A DNA stretch of 59,651 nucleotides from Bacteroidota bacterium (GCA_013289475.1 JABCZW010000008.1:1-59651), one strand, 5' to 3'. Numbered from the stretch's first letter, positions 33,649 to 43,375 are shown. Notes: generated by a model not told the origin, from the sequence alone. Numbers and translations are program-made.

Positions 33649-35901
33649 TTATTTTACAAAAAGCAGCTCTCTATATTTCGGAAACGGCCACATTGAGTCG
33701 TCTATCAATATCTCTAACTTGTCCGAATGATAACGGATTTCATCGAAATACGGCTTCACTTTTTCGCAATAAGCAAAAGCTTTTTCGGTGGCATGTTCTA
33801 TCTGGTTTGCCTTTTTGCGTTCCTCTACCATCAGTTCTACATTATTCTTGATAATTGACACCCTTTCGCTTACTTCTTTTATCATGCCCATTTGGGTATC
33901 TACAAGGCTATCACTGCCGCTTCCTTCGCTAAATGCATCAGAAAGCCCCTTATCTTTAATGCCCACATTAGCTAATTCGTGGCGTGAAGCAAATATTTCC
34001 TTAATTCCCTTAACATTTTCAATTAATACATTTTGGTATCTGAGAGCCGAAGGAATGATGTAAGTATTTGCCATATCAGCAATAATACGCGATTCTATTT
34101 GTATTTTCTTGGTGTACATTTCTACCTGAATCTCGTGCCTTGCCTCCTGTTCGCGCTTGGTAAACACATTATGTGTTTCAAACAACTCAAGAGCCTTTTT
34201 GGTCAGCAGCAGATCAAGCGCAGCTGGGGTTGTTTGTATGTTCGATAAGCCTCTTTTCTTGGCTTCCTTTACCCATTCTTCACTATAGTTGTTGCCTTCG
34301 AAACGTATGTTTTTAGACGATACAATATAGTCGTGTAGCACCTGCAAAACAGCATCTTCAACAGTAGTTGTCTTGCTAACCAGTTTATCTACTTCTTTCC
34401 TGAACTTAGTAAGTTGTTCAGCCATTATGGTGTTAAGGGTTGTCATGGCCTGTGCGCAGTTGGCTGATGATCCAACAGCCCTGAATTCGAACTTATTACC
34501 GGTAAAGGCAAATGGAGAAGTACGATTACGATCGGTATTATCGAGCAATAGCTCAGGAATACTGGCAATATCAAGCTTCAATGACTTTTTCTCAGCCGCA
34601 GTTACCTTGCCCGGCTTCATTTTGGTTTCAATCTCGTCGAGCATTTTGGTAAGCTGTGTACCAATAAATACCGATATAATAGCAGGAGGAGCCTCATTAG
34701 CGCCAAGACGGTGATCGTTACCGGCTGATGCTATAGCTGCCCTTAATAAGTCGGAATAATCGTGAACTGCTTTAATAACGTTTACAAAGAATGTAAGGAA
34801 CTGCAGGTTGGTTTCAGGAGTTTTGCCCGGACTAAGCAGGTTTTTGCCTGTATCGGTAGCCATTGACCAGTTATTGTGTTTACCAGAGCCATTAACGCCT
34901 GCAAATGGCTTTTCGTGGAAAAGTACCCTGAAGTTATGGCGACGCGATACCTTATCCATCACATCCATAAGCAATTGGTTGTGATCAACTGCTATGTTAA
35001 CTTCTTCAAATATAGGTGCAACCTCATATTGGTTAGGTGCAACCTCATTATGCCTGGTTTTTAAAGGGATACCCAGTTTATAGCATTCGGTTTCGTAATC
35101 GCGCATAAACTCATTAACCCTTTCAGGTATAGAGCCAAAGTAGTGGTCTTCTAACTGCTGGCCCTTGGCAGGGTTAGCTCCAAAAAGCGCACGGCCCGAA
35201 TGAACCAGGTCGGGGCGAACTGTGAATAAAGCGTTATCTATAAGAAAATATTCTTGTTCCCAGCCTAATGTAGCATTAACGCGGGTAACATTCTTATCGA
35301 AATACTGGCAAACCGGAACAGCCGCATTATCGAGTGCGTGTATTGATTTGAGTAAAGGCGTTTTATAATCTAACGCTTCGCCGGTATATGATAAGTATAT
35401 AGTAGGTATGCATAAGGTTTTGCCTAATATAAAGGCAGGTGAAGAAGAATCCCATGCGGTGTAGCCTCTTGCTTCAAATGTATTGCGAATGCCACCACTT
35501 GGGAAGCTTGATGCATCAGGCTCTTGCTGTGCAAGCTGGCCTCCGCTGAATTTTTCTATTGCTTTGCCGCCATCCATATTATCGAGGAACACATCGTGCT
35601 TTTCGGCAGTGGCGCCTGTTAATGGCTGAAACCAGTGGGTGTAGTGGGTTACACCTTTCTCCATCGACCATGTTTTCATAGCAATTGCCACCTCATCTGC
35701 CGTATTACGGTCAATGGTGGCGCCTTTTTGTATAGTAGCCTTTAATGTTTTAAAAGTACCTTCTGCAAGGTATTTTTTCATGGCTTCAAGGTCAAAAACA
35801 TTCTCGCCATAATAGTCAGAAACCTTGCCAGAAGGAAGGGTTACATTAACGGGTTGGCGTGAAGAAGCTTCTTCAAGTGCTTTAAAACGGAGAGAACTCA
35901 T
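33649..35901 (-). CDS. glnN: Glutamine synthetase, type III
   Basis: About 750 residues from the ATG at 35901 (a TTG at 35928 would add nine residues but is less likely). The size and motifs are those of GSIII: 'GGIRNTFEARGYTAWDSSSP', 'KTRHNEVAPNQYEVAPIFEE', 'FHEKPFAGVNGSGKHNNWSM' (ATP/glutamate loop) and 'NRTSPFAFTGNKFEFRAVGS'. It joins ammonia to glutamate with ATP; GSIII is the usual form in Bacteroidota and is a dodecamer. It stands alone, downstream of an outer-membrane protein gene on the same strand. Confidence 0.97.
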   Translation of the reverse strand: MSSLRFKALEEASSRQPVNVTLPSGKVSDYYGENVFDLEAMKKYLAEGTFKTLKATIQKGATIDRNTADEVAIAMKTWSMEKGVTHYTHWFQPLTGATAEKHDVFLDNMDGGKAIEKFSGGQLAQQEPDASSFPSGGIRNTFEARGYTAWDSSSPAFILGKTLCIPTIYLSYTGEALDYKTPLLKSIHALDNAAVPVCQYFDKNVTRVNATLGWEQEYFLIDNALFTVRPDLVHSGRALFGANPAKGQQLEDHYFGSIPERVNEFMRDYETECYKLGIPLKTRHNEVAPNQYEVAPIFEEVNIAVDHNQLLMDVMDKVSRRHNFRVLFHEKPFAGVNGSGKHNNWSMATDTGKNLLSPGKTPETNLQFLTFFVNVIKAVHDYSDLLRAAIASAGNDHRLGANEAPPAIISVFIGTQLTKMLDEIETKMKPGKVTAAEKKSLKLDIASIPELLLDNTDRNRTSPFAFTGNKFEFRAVGSSANCAQAMTTLNTIMAEQLTKFRKEVDKLVSKTTTVEDAVLQVLHDYIVSSKNIRFEGNNYSEEWVKEAKKRGLSNIQTTPAALDLLLTKKALELFETHNVFTKREQEARHEIQVEMYTKKIQIESRIIADMANTYIIPSALRYQNVLIENVKGIKEIFASRHELANVGIKDKGLSDAFSEGSGSDSLVDTQMGMIKEVSERVSIIKNNVELMVEERKKANQIEHATEKAFAYCEKVKPYFDEIRYHSDKLEILIDDSMWPFPKYRELLFVK

Positions 35902-35982
35902 GGGTTGGCTGGTTTTAAGTTTGCGCAAATTTATGAAAGAGAAATGGCATTTAGTAGTTAAAAGTTTTTAGATTTTATTAAC

Positions 35983-36006
35983 AAAAAAGCCCCGTATTAA
36001 TGGGGG
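35983..36006 (-). terminator. Weak terminator of the 36036 gene
   Basis: A GCCCC / GGGGG stem with a short AT loop next to A6 on the plus strand, which becomes the U-tract on the minus strand. It lies 30 bases after the stop of the gene at 36036. Confidence 0.5.
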
Positions 36007-36035
36007 ACCTGGAACTTTTAACTACCGCAAGTAAA

Positions 36036-36674
36036 TTACAGTTTAAAATTTATGCCAAAGCCTATATAATTGTACGCATTGTTCATAATTACAAGCTCGG
36101 CCCAAATACCAAATTTATCGGTAAAATAATACCTGGCACCCAGGTAAGCTCCATATTCTAAAGGGCTTGGAGGTGTAGCGCTATATGCTGAGTAGCCGGG
36201 GTCGCCCACGTGAGAAACATAAGGGTCGCCCGTTACCAGGTTATGCTGGTCGAGCACATAACCAATGGTAAGCCCTGCATAAGGATCAACTTTAGCGCTG
36301 TAACGTACTTTATAATGCAAAGCAGCTCTTGCCATGATAAACTCGAACGAATAATTGTCAGAATAACTATAAGGCCCGTCGGTCCATGAAAGGTTAGATG
36401 ACAGGTATGATATATATCCTCCAAAACCCACAGCAATAGAGCCCCCCGGGTCAATACTAGCATGTTCGTAGGTTATTAAGTAGCTGGGCGATTGCTTAAA
36501 CGCGCTTCCCGAGCCGCCGCCTGCACTGCCATAATTATATGTTCCGGCAAGGCCAACCCCTAGGCTTAAAACATTGTCGCCTTTCGAAAACATATCATTG
36601 ACCGCTTGCCCGTTCAGCTCACTGCTAAAAGTTAATGTAATGGCAGCAATAGCCGTATATAATATTGTTTTCAT
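36036..36674 (-). CDS. Outer-membrane beta-barrel protein
   Basis: About 212 residues from the ATG at 36674 (an ATG at 36686 is also possible; the longer frame would start with TTG). A signal peptide ends SELNGQ. The mature part is a small barrel with strands such as 'NVLSLGVGLAGTYNYGS', 'GSIAVGFGGYISYLSS' and a terminal 'YNYIGFGINFKL'. It lacks charged catalytic clusters and looks like a small porin-like barrel of unknown specificity. Confidence 0.8.
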   Translation of the reverse strand: MKTILYTAIAAITLTFSSELNGQAVNDMFSKGDNVLSLGVGLAGTYNYGSAGGGSGSAFKQSPSYLITYEHASIDPGGSIAVGFGGYISYLSSNLSWTDGPYSYSDNYSFEFIMARAALHYKVRYSAKVDPYAGLTIGYVLDQHNLVTGDPYVSHVGDPGYSAYSATPPSPLEYGAYLGARYYFTDKFGIWAELVIMNNAYNYIGFGINFKL

Positions 36675-36766
36675 ATTTATTTGCATAAAGGGGGAGCCAC
36701 TAATTCGGCGCAAATTTAAAAATATGGTGCTAAAAGAAAAATAAATTTTTTACACATAAAAAAAGA

Positions 36767-36793
36767 AACCCCGGTAGTTTTTATACCGGGGTT
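36767..36793 (-). terminator. Terminator of the 36818 gene
   Basis: AACCCCGGTA / TACCGGGGTT perfect 10-base arms with a 7-base loop; the A-run at 36753-36766 gives the minus-strand U-tract. Confidence 0.85.
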
Positions 36794-36817
36794 AAAATTC
36801 AGTACAGAATAGAAGCC

Positions 36818-37342
36818 TTATTTGCTTGCGTTCTGTTGGTTAAGTACCGCCATTACAGCATGGTAATCGTTAACATTCAAATTAGGATGTTGTTTCATAA
36901 CACCCGGAGGTATAACAGCTATCTTTACATTTAAAGCAGTAGATGGCAGGTTTGACCCTGTTGATCCGCCCACGAACACATAATAAAAAGTAACAAGGCT
37001 ATTGTTATAACTGAACGATAATTCATCGTTGTTAATAAGGAAGTTGCTAAGAGGTAACGCTATGTAATCGAAAGGGGTTACAGTACCTTGTACATATGCC
37101 ATAACCACATCGGTATTGTAGTTTAAAATATAAGGATCGTTTACCTGTACATAATAAACATTGGTAGATCCTGCCTGGGTCCATCCCGCACCGCCTGCAG
37201 GAATTGTAGCTGTGACTACAGTAACATTAGCTGCTCCGCTTAAACCGGTAGCACCGGTAGGGCCGGTAGGGCCTTCAGAACCGCATGAAGTAAACATAGC
37301 CGCTGCAACCAGGGCCGCCATAAATAATTTTGTAGTTTTCAT
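36818..37342 (-). CDS. Small lipoprotein with collagen-like start
   Basis: The frame extends to a GTG at 37369, but the ATG at 37342 starts directly at a lipoprotein signal (AAAMFTSC, Cys20), giving 174 residues. After the Cys comes a collagen-like triplet run (GPTGPTGATG), then a beta-rich domain without known motifs. Lipoproteins with short GPTG tracts are common and varied in Bacteroidota; the tract may act as a spacer. Function not known. Confidence 0.78.
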   Translation of the reverse strand: MKTTKLFMAALVAAAMFTSCGSEGPTGPTGATGLSGAANVTVVTATIPAGGAGWTQAGSTNVYYVQVNDPYILNYNTDVVMAYVQGTVTPFDYIALPLSNFLINNDELSFSYNNSLVTFYYVFVGGSTGSNLPSTALNVKIAVIPPGVMKQHPNLNVNDYHAVMAVLNQQNASK

Positions 37343-37485
37343 TTTTTTGTTGAGGTTATATTTACCCACAAGCCCCAGGGGTGTTTATTATTTTATTTGC
37401 GTGGGTTGTTTGAGCTTTAACAGCTAACGCAAATTTTATGTAACAAATCTAAAGAAAAAAAATTAACTGCAAAATCGTTATACAA

Positions 37486-38121
37486 CTATAGGCCTATTGA
37501 ATAGGTTACCTCAACCATATACTCGCTTCCGGCATTTTTTTGAATGCGGCTTATAAGAATATGCGGTGACATTTCCCGGGCAGTTTCGTTGTCATCATCA
37601 TCAGTTACAACCGGGGCATTGGGGTCGTTATTAAAATATACATAAATAACCTTGTTAAGTGTAAGGTAATTGGGGTAATGCTTAATAAAACTTTCTAATG
37701 TATCAATGCCCCGCTGAACCGGCATAGGATCATCTTTATATGTGCCACTAACCACTTCCTTCATTAACTCTTCAGCTATTGGGTACCAGTATTTATAATC
37801 GGTTGTATCGGCGCTGTAGCGCGATGTGGTGAACTGGAATACGTAAGTATACTCGGAACAACCACAATTAACCACAAGTAACTTATCTCCGTTCTTAAAG
37901 TTCACCCAATTATAACCGCTCATGCTGTCTTTGGAAAGTAAAAATTTACTTCCCGGAAAAACAGAATCATTGATAACCCTTGTTGGTGTAGACCGGTTGC
38001 AGTCGGATGGATGCATGCCTCGAGTACCGCATGGGTCCGGCACGTTTTTTTGTGCGAATGAAACGATACTTATAAAACAAACTAAACTTAAAACACATAT
38101 TAATTTTTTACTCGTTCTCAT
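37486..38121 (-). CDS. Secreted protein of unknown function
   Basis: The open frame runs up to 38292, but the upstream part overlaps the next gene and reads poorly. The ATG at 38121 opens a clear signal peptide (LICVLSLVCFISIVSFAQ), giving 211 residues. The mature protein is polar, has four cysteines (DPCGTRGMHPSDC early, a CGCS pair later) and no known motif. Next on the minus strand after the two-module OmpA gene with a 25-base gap, so likely co-transcribed. Confidence 0.75.
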   Translation of the reverse strand: MRTSKKLICVLSLVCFISIVSFAQKNVPDPCGTRGMHPSDCNRSTPTRVINDSVFPGSKFLLSKDSMSGYNWVNFKNGDKLLVVNCGCSEYTYVFQFTTSRYSADTTDYKYWYPIAEELMKEVVSGTYKDDPMPVQRGIDTLESFIKHYPNYLTLNKVIYVYFNNDPNAPVVTDDDDNETAREMSPHILISRIQKNAGSEYMVEVTYSIGL

Positions 38122-38146
38122 CTGTGTTTTTAATATTGTTGATAAT

Positions 38147-39592
38147 TTACTGAACGGATTTCTTTTCGCCATACCTCCAGTTAACAGGCCAAAAGGACAC
38201 GCTGCATGCTTTATAATTAAAGACTTTTTGCTTCTCCCGGTGTTTAACAATCCAGGGGGTTCCCAGTTCAACTTTTTCAACACTTTTTGCATTTAAACGA
38301 TCTGCCACCACAAGGCGGGCGCTGTCAATCCCGCCCTTGATAAGGTAGTTGGTACATGCCCGTGCGCGGGCAGAAGCAAGGTTGACATAATCAACTTCGT
38401 GCCAATCGGCATCGCCCATAAACTCCATTACTAACCAGGGCCTTTGCTGTAAAAGTTTTTTTACACGATTTAATGTATCAATTGTGGTTTGTGTTAAAAC
38501 TGCACTACCCGAATCGAAACTTACCGGGGCAAAAATGGGTTGTTTTTCATACCCATTCTTCTCTATGCGGAAGTTATGAGTATATGCAAGCTGGTCGTTA
38601 CTTTCAGGGTTTATTTTATAAATATCATCGAGCTCGCTCGAGTTGTAACCCAGGGCTTCGGCAGTTACATTGTAAAACACCAGCGGGTTAAAGTTTTTAA
38701 CGGTAATACTGTAGTGCCCCAGTGTATCTGTATCTGTGGTAATCTTAGTTCCATCAGATCCATTAAGCAATACAAGGGCTTTCACAATGGGTGTTCCAAG
38801 GTTTATATCGGTTACCATACCATTTAAGGTAATGACAGATGGAGGAGCGAAAAATATATTTTTCAATTTTATTTCGGCACGGCAATTCAGAAGCCTTGCC
38901 GCCATTTTTGCTTCTTTACCTTTTGCCTGCCTTATAGCTTTTGGGCTCATTACAGGATTATCGCTTCCGTAACCTGTTAATCGCATGCGGGTGTATTGTA
39001 TACCGTGATTATGCAAATAATCAATACATTCCTGGGCTCGACCCCTCGATAATAACATACGTATAGTTTTATTGCCTTCTTTTTTATCGGCATAGCCAGC
39101 AATTTCAACAATGTAAGTAGGGTTATTAAGCATATACTGTAACCAGCAATTTATGGCAGAGTCTTTATCGGGGTTGGTGATCACACTTTCTCTGAAAGCA
39201 AAATGCGTATTTATTGCCGGGGCAGGAGGCAAGGCATAAGTTACATTTTGTGCAAGGGCTATATTGCGTATAAAAGTACGGGGATTATTATTTAGCAGGT
39301 AAGTCGACACGTATGCTTCAATATCTGCAGTGTAGCCATATACAGGATTATCGGAATGGGCACTGAGCACATATATTTTATCAGGCTTAAGAAATGTAAA
39401 GCTGTATTTACCGGCATTGTCAGTTTTAGTTTCTATGGCAGTGTCTTTGTTGGCAAGGGTAACAATAACATTGGCAAGCGGGGCTTTTGTGGTAACATCA
39501 GTAACAGTGCCTGTAATTACCATTTGCGACTGCCCGAAAGAGAGAACAGATGTGAAAAGTAAAAGATATATAAATGATACTAACCGATTCAC
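38147..39592 (-). CDS. Two-module CRD-OmpA protein
   Basis: 481 residues from a GTG start (no in-frame ATG before an upstream stop). After a signal peptide (IYLLLFTSVLSFGQ) come two copies of a module: carboxypeptidase-regulatory-like fold (about 25-105 and 255-335) plus OmpA-type domain (about 130-245 and 360-470). Both OmpA parts keep an Asp (YAD, DAD) and an Arg (RGR, ARAR), so peptidoglycan binding is possible. The duplicated layout and the neighbours suggest it arose by fusion of two CRD-OmpA units. Confidence 0.82.
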   Translation of the reverse strand: MNRLVSFIYLLLFTSVLSFGQSQMVITGTVTDVTTKAPLANVIVTLANKDTAIETKTDNAGKYSFTFLKPDKIYVLSAHSDNPVYGYTADIEAYVSTYLLNNNPRTFIRNIALAQNVTYALPPAPAINTHFAFRESVITNPDKDSAINCWLQYMLNNPTYIVEIAGYADKKEGNKTIRMLLSRGRAQECIDYLHNHGIQYTRMRLTGYGSDNPVMSPKAIRQAKGKEAKMAARLLNCRAEIKLKNIFFAPPSVITLNGMVTDINLGTPIVKALVLLNGSDGTKITTDTDTLGHYSITVKNFNPLVFYNVTAEALGYNSSELDDIYKINPESNDQLAYTHNFRIEKNGYEKQPIFAPVSFDSGSAVLTQTTIDTLNRVKKLLQQRPWLVMEFMGDADWHEVDYVNLASARARACTNYLIKGGIDSARLVVADRLNAKSVEKVELGTPWIVKHREKQKVFNYKACSVSFWPVNWRYGEKKSVQ

Positions 39593-39640
39593 AAAACTTA
39601 TTTAAAATTCCCAATCAGCTGCAAAGCTACATAATATCAG

Positions 39641-40456
39641 CTATTGGTCATTTTGTGGCACCACGGCATCATTTAACACCTTTGTTTTTAAACTATCGGC
39701 ATGGCTTTGATCGCCTTTAGATTCATACTTAAAACTTGTTACTCTAAACTCGACCCTACGGTCGTTAGCATAAGCTGCATCTTTCTCTGCTTTGGTTTTC
39801 ATTTTCACAACATCTTTGTAAGCACATCCGAACAATGTCTTCGTATCTCCCCAGCCTTTGGTTTTAATTCTTGCAGAATCAATTCCCTGCGAAACCACAT
39901 AATCCTTGCAGGATTCAGAACGGGCCAGTGATAACTTTAATTTAGCTTTACTGTCACCTTCATTGGGGCTGCAATGCCCGTCAAGTTGAATAACAATATT
40001 GGGATTATCCTGTAACAATTTCACTAAATAATCAAGTACAGTATCAGCCATGCCTTCTGTTACGGCAGATTGGCCAAAAGCAAATCTAACTTCCGGATAA
40101 CGATCAATGTGTTGTTGTTTTTCAAGTATAAAATCCTCTACCCATGTTTTTGAATTTACAGTACCTACAGTTGTTAAATTTGCTTTTGCTGAACTGGCCA
40201 TATATCCCAGATTATCTGCCTCAACTGAAATCACATAGGATGTATTTGGCTTAATATAATTTGAGTCAAAAGAATAATGTCCACCAGTGTCAGTCTTTAC
40301 AGTTTGCATTAAACCGTCAGAGCCTATTTTCATAACTATTGCTCCTATAATAGCTTTCGCTGTTCGTTTGTCTCTTACAGTACCATGCACCGAAAAACTT
40401 TGCCCAAAGGCGCAAACACAAAAGAAGAGTAGGGGAGTGAGTAAAAGTTTTTTCAT
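39641..40456 (-). CDS. CRD-OmpA protein, close paralog of the PorE-like C-terminus
   Basis: 271 residues: signal peptide to Gln19, CRD fold (about 21-110) and an OmpA domain (about 120-240). The sequence follows residues 437-690 of the PorE-like protein closely (KTWVEDFILEK is shared exactly; 'KMKTKAEKDAAYANDRRVEF' matches 'KMKTKEEKDAAYQTNRRTEF'). At the usual GHTD site it reads G-H-C-S (residues 160-163), so the Asp that contacts diaminopimelate is missing although Arg179 is kept. It overlaps the upstream CRD gene by four bases (ATGA). Confidence 0.82.
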   Translation of the reverse strand: MKKLLLTPLLFFCVCAFGQSFSVHGTVRDKRTAKAIIGAIVMKIGSDGLMQTVKTDTGGHYSFDSNYIKPNTSYVISVEADNLGYMASSAKANLTTVGTVNSKTWVEDFILEKQQHIDRYPEVRFAFGQSAVTEGMADTVLDYLVKLLQDNPNIVIQLDGHCSPNEGDSKAKLKLSLARSESCKDYVVSQGIDSARIKTKGWGDTKTLFGCAYKDVVKMKTKAEKDAAYANDRRVEFRVTSFKYESKGDQSHADSLKTKVLNDAVVPQNDQ

Positions 40457-40818
40457 TCTTTCATGTAATGAAGTTTTTGAAGCCTAAAATCCTGAATGAA
40501 GTCTTTAGATGGAGTGCCTTTAATTGTACTTAAATAAACCTTTTCCTGTGCCTCATTTGCAACATCATACGATTGCATTTCGGCATCTATTGTTATTATA
40601 TAATAATGGTTTGGCGTTACTAAAGTTGAATCGAAAAAATAATGCCCTTTATCATCTGTTGTTGCAGATACAGTTGTGTATGAATTAAACAGATTAACAA
40701 TAACACCCTCAATTGGCTTGTTGGTAACAGTATCTGTAATTGTACCTTGCAGGGTATAGCTTTGCCCGAAAGCACTGATACAAAAGAAGAGTAGGGGAGC
40801 GAATAAAAGTTTTTTCAT
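40453..40818 (-). CDS. CRD-only protein, truncated paralog of the CRD-OmpA gene
   Basis: 121 residues: a signal peptide nearly identical to its neighbour's (compare MKKLLFAPLLFFCISAFGQ with MKKLLLTPLLFFCVCAFGQ), a CRD fold and 'KDFIQDFRLQK' at the point where the neighbour continues into its OmpA domain. The DNA around both starts is also nearly the same, so the pair is a recent tandem duplication with loss of the OmpA domain. It overlaps the next gene by four bases. Confidence 0.75.
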   Translation of the reverse strand: MKKLLFAPLLFFCISAFGQSYTLQGTITDTVTNKPIEGVIVNLFNSYTTVSATTDDKGHYFFDSTLVTPNHYYIITIDAEMQSYDVANEAQEKVYLSTIKGTPSKDFIQDFRLQKLHYMKE

Positions 40819-41199
40819 TTACTTGAGTAGTTCCATTTTAGTAATTGTCATACCCATAATGGTTTGATCCTGGTTAAAAGGATTCGGTATAGAATCGGAG
40901 GAATAGGTAAGCTTAAATTTTCTGTTCAGCATTTGCGGTGCTATTTTCCTTGGCGGGCCCACTGTATCCCATAATTGCTGATATCCGCTATTAGTCAGGC
41001 AACTATCATATTCGTACGCATAAACACTATCGCCTTTGGTGTTTGTAAATTCCATATAGCGGTATTCCATGCTCAACATGCCATCAATAAGGGTAAACTT
41101 TCCGGTATGCGAAGGCTTTGATTCGCTTTGAGCAAAGCAATAGGTGGCGGTAGCAAGAAATATTATGTTAAACAAAACAAAGTGGTGAATGGTTCTCAT
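40819..41199 (-). CDS. Small secreted protein of unknown function
   Basis: 126 residues with a signal peptide ending CFAQ (about residue 24). No family is recognised. It ends directly before the start codon of the CRD-only gene (no gap), so it is the first gene of the CRD/OmpA run on the minus strand and probably part of the same transcript. Confidence 0.7.
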   Translation of the reverse strand: MRTIHHFVLFNIIFLATATYCFAQSESKPSHTGKFTLIDGMLSMEYRYMEFTNTKGDSVYAYEYDSCLTNSGYQQLWDTVGPPRKIAPQMLNRKFKLTYSSDSIPNPFNQDQTIMGMTITKMELLK

Positions 41200-41228
41200 G
41201 CAGCAAAACTAAGCCAAAAAACTCAAAT

Positions 41229-42116
41229 TTACTTACTCCAGAGCGTGGTGACTTTTTTACCCGTCAATTCCTCCAGTTCCTTATTCGCATTGCGGTAATA
41301 GTCTAAAAGAAATTTTCGCGTAGAAGGATTCATAGGCGGGTACTTCTTGTCGGTTTTATTTATACCTCTTATAAAATTACCTATTTTATGGTTAAAATGC
41401 GAAGGCACAAATAAGCTGGCCGATTTCCGTAAAAAGGGGCTGCGCTTTAATAAGTTAACCGAAGCTTTAGCATATAACTTCGAGCCGTTTTTAACTGTCG
41501 GATTGTGTACTTTTATTTCGGGTTTAAAGTCCTCGTCAATACCAAGCCAGTTAAATAGCTCCTTGCACACCTTCAGCGGATCCTCAAGTAATTCTTCGCA
41601 CAGCACAATCTTTACCTGTTCTTTGGGAAAGTATTTATAAATGGTTTTAATGTGCCTGGCATAATTACCGGCATCAATAAAAATATTAAAGGGCCAGTAG
41701 TTTGTATCGGCATTGGTGGCAATACTTTTAATTTCCTCAAAACCAAATTTCACGTCGGCCAGGTTATATTCCATTAAATAAGCCGAGTAGGCACGGTCGA
41801 CAGGGTTACGCAGGCTTAATACTATCTTGCATTTGGGGTTATGGTCGTGTAACCTTTTAAGGGCAATTTCTGATGCATACAATACTGCATTTTTTGCTAC
41901 CATTTTTTTGCCACCTGTAGCATTGATATTGTGGTAATAGTGGGCCAATGCTTTTTTGTATCCTTTGGCATACTCTTTATCGTCGGCAAAATAGGCCAGC
42001 TCAACCTGCGGATGTACAATAACATCAGGGTGTTCGCCCAAATAGCTTTTCAACGAAGTTGTAAAAGACTTTTGAGTTCCAACAATAACTAAATCTAAAA
42101 GCGGAGACTGATGCAC
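41229..42116 (-). CDS. Sulfotransferase (PAPS-dependent family)
   Basis: 295 residues from a GTG start; an in-frame stop upstream leaves no ATG. The 5'-phosphosulfate-binding loop is GTQKSFTTS at 13-21 and the 3'-phosphate-binding motif is RNPVDRAYSAYL from residue 103, both standard for the heparan-sulfate type (Sulfotransfer_1) fold. It would move sulfate from PAPS to a glycan or lipid hydroxyl in the cytoplasm. No sulfate-assimilation or glycan genes are near. The P-loop reads SFTT rather than SGTT. Confidence 0.88.
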   Translation of the reverse strand: MHQSPLLDLVIVGTQKSFTTSLKSYLGEHPDVIVHPQVELAYFADDKEYAKGYKKALAHYYHNINATGGKKMVAKNAVLYASEIALKRLHDHNPKCKIVLSLRNPVDRAYSAYLMEYNLADVKFGFEEIKSIATNADTNYWPFNIFIDAGNYARHIKTIYKYFPKEQVKIVLCEELLEDPLKVCKELFNWLGIDEDFKPEIKVHNPTVKNGSKLYAKASVNLLKRSPFLRKSASLFVPSHFNHKIGNFIRGINKTDKKYPPMNPSTRKFLLDYYRNANKELEELTGKKVTTLWSK

Positions 42117-42381
42117 TATCTTATTCGCTGTTTTATTTACCTGTAGCTAAAAAATCAAAATCCACAAAACCAGAATAGGTTTAACACCTAAAACTGCTGA
42201 TACTTAATCAATTTAGGCGGGGTGAGTATATTAATGCCATGTATTCTGTATTTTGGGGTTTTCGCAAATGTAATATATTTTGTAATAATAATTAATGACT
42301 TGTGACATATTGAGAGTTGAAAACAAAACAAATTCAGCACTTAATAAATCTTATCCATGCATAAACTGCGTATGTACTGAA

Positions 42382-43311
42382 ATGAAACAATTACTTACTG
42401 TTTTTACGTTTATAATTTTTGCTAATAGCCATGTTATTGGGCAAGAGGTAAGTAATGCCAGGTTTATAAAGCTTAATTACGAAAACGATTACTTTACTAC
42501 AACCGATGAATATTACACCCAGGGTATAAAACTGGAGAGTGTTTTGCCTGCATACAGGTATTCGCCTATAATGTGGTTGCTGCCGCAATTAAGGAACGCA
42601 CAAACAGAATATGGCTTAACAGCAGTGCAAGATTGTTTTACGCCAACCAGTATTTTAAGCAATACCATTTTACAAGGCGACAGGCCCTTTGCAGGATATA
42701 TATACCTGGGGCATTATAAAACATCGGCCGATTATGTGCATAAGCAAATGCTTACTGCAGAAGTTGATGCCGGCGCCATAGGCGCTTGTGCCGTATGTGA
42801 ACAGGAACAAAAGGAAATACACCATTTGCCAGGTAACAGCCAGCCGGAGGGATGGCAATACCAGATAGCACAGGCAGCTATGCTGAATTACAGGCTGCGT
42901 TACGAAAAAGCATTGTTTACCGATACCGCCGTTGATGTAGAAGCCGTGGGACAATTAAATGCAGGAACGGTTTACGATAATGCTTTAGCAGGCATTACCA
43001 TGCATGCCGGCAAAATGCAATCGTACTTTATAACAAACCATACAAAGACATTTCATTTGTATGGTATTGTACAGGGCTGGGTTGAAGGTATTGCCTATAA
43101 TGGCACCATGCAGGGAGCATTATTTACACACAACAGTATTTATACGTTGAGCCGAAGCCAGATAAACACCATTGTATTGGGAGATAGTTATGGGATTTGT
43201 GTCAGTTGGAACCATGTTGCATTTGAGTATTCGGTTACGCATATAACCAACGAAATTAAAACCGGCTTTTACCACGGCTGGGGCCATGTGGGGATTACAT
43301 ATTATTTCTAA
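42382..43311 (+). CDS. lpxR: LpxR-type outer-membrane lipid A deacylase
   Basis: The frame is open from 42295, but the ATG at 42382 starts a signal peptide (VFTFIIFANSHVIGQ), giving 309 residues. The DUF2219/LpxR signature is visible: Asn35-Asp36 in YENDYF and 'TTDEYYTQGIKLES'. The family removes the 3'-acyloxyacyl group of lipid A at the outer membrane. Alternating strands run to a final aromatic ending (HVGITYYF), as in barrels. Because only the front motif is well matched, a related barrel without this activity is possible. Confidence 0.75.
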   Translation: MKQLLTVFTFIIFANSHVIGQEVSNARFIKLNYENDYFTTTDEYYTQGIKLESVLPAYRYSPIMWLLPQLRNAQTEYGLTAVQDCFTPTSILSNTILQGDRPFAGYIYLGHYKTSADYVHKQMLTAEVDAGAIGACAVCEQEQKEIHHLPGNSQPEGWQYQIAQAAMLNYRLRYEKALFTDTAVDVEAVGQLNAGTVYDNALAGITMHAGKMQSYFITNHTKTFHLYGIVQGWVEGIAYNGTMQGALFTHNSIYTLSRSQINTIVLGDSYGICVSWNHVAFEYSVTHITNEIKTGFYHGWGHVGITYYF

Positions 43312-43344
43312 GGCAGAGCCTTAATTAATCTCCTCTATAATACT

Positions 43345-43352
43345 TATTTTTG
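43345..43352 (+). promoter_or_regulatory. -7 box upstream of the 43376 gene
   Basis: TATTTTTG fits TAnnTTTG, and the ATG follows 24 bases after it. Confidence 0.4.
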
Positions 43353-43375
43353 CTGTATTACTATTTTTAAGTTAA

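Noticed and set aside
38122..38292. Extended N-terminus of the 37486 protein
   Set aside because: It overlaps the end of the two-module OmpA gene in another frame and reads as its shadow; the signal peptide starts at 38121.
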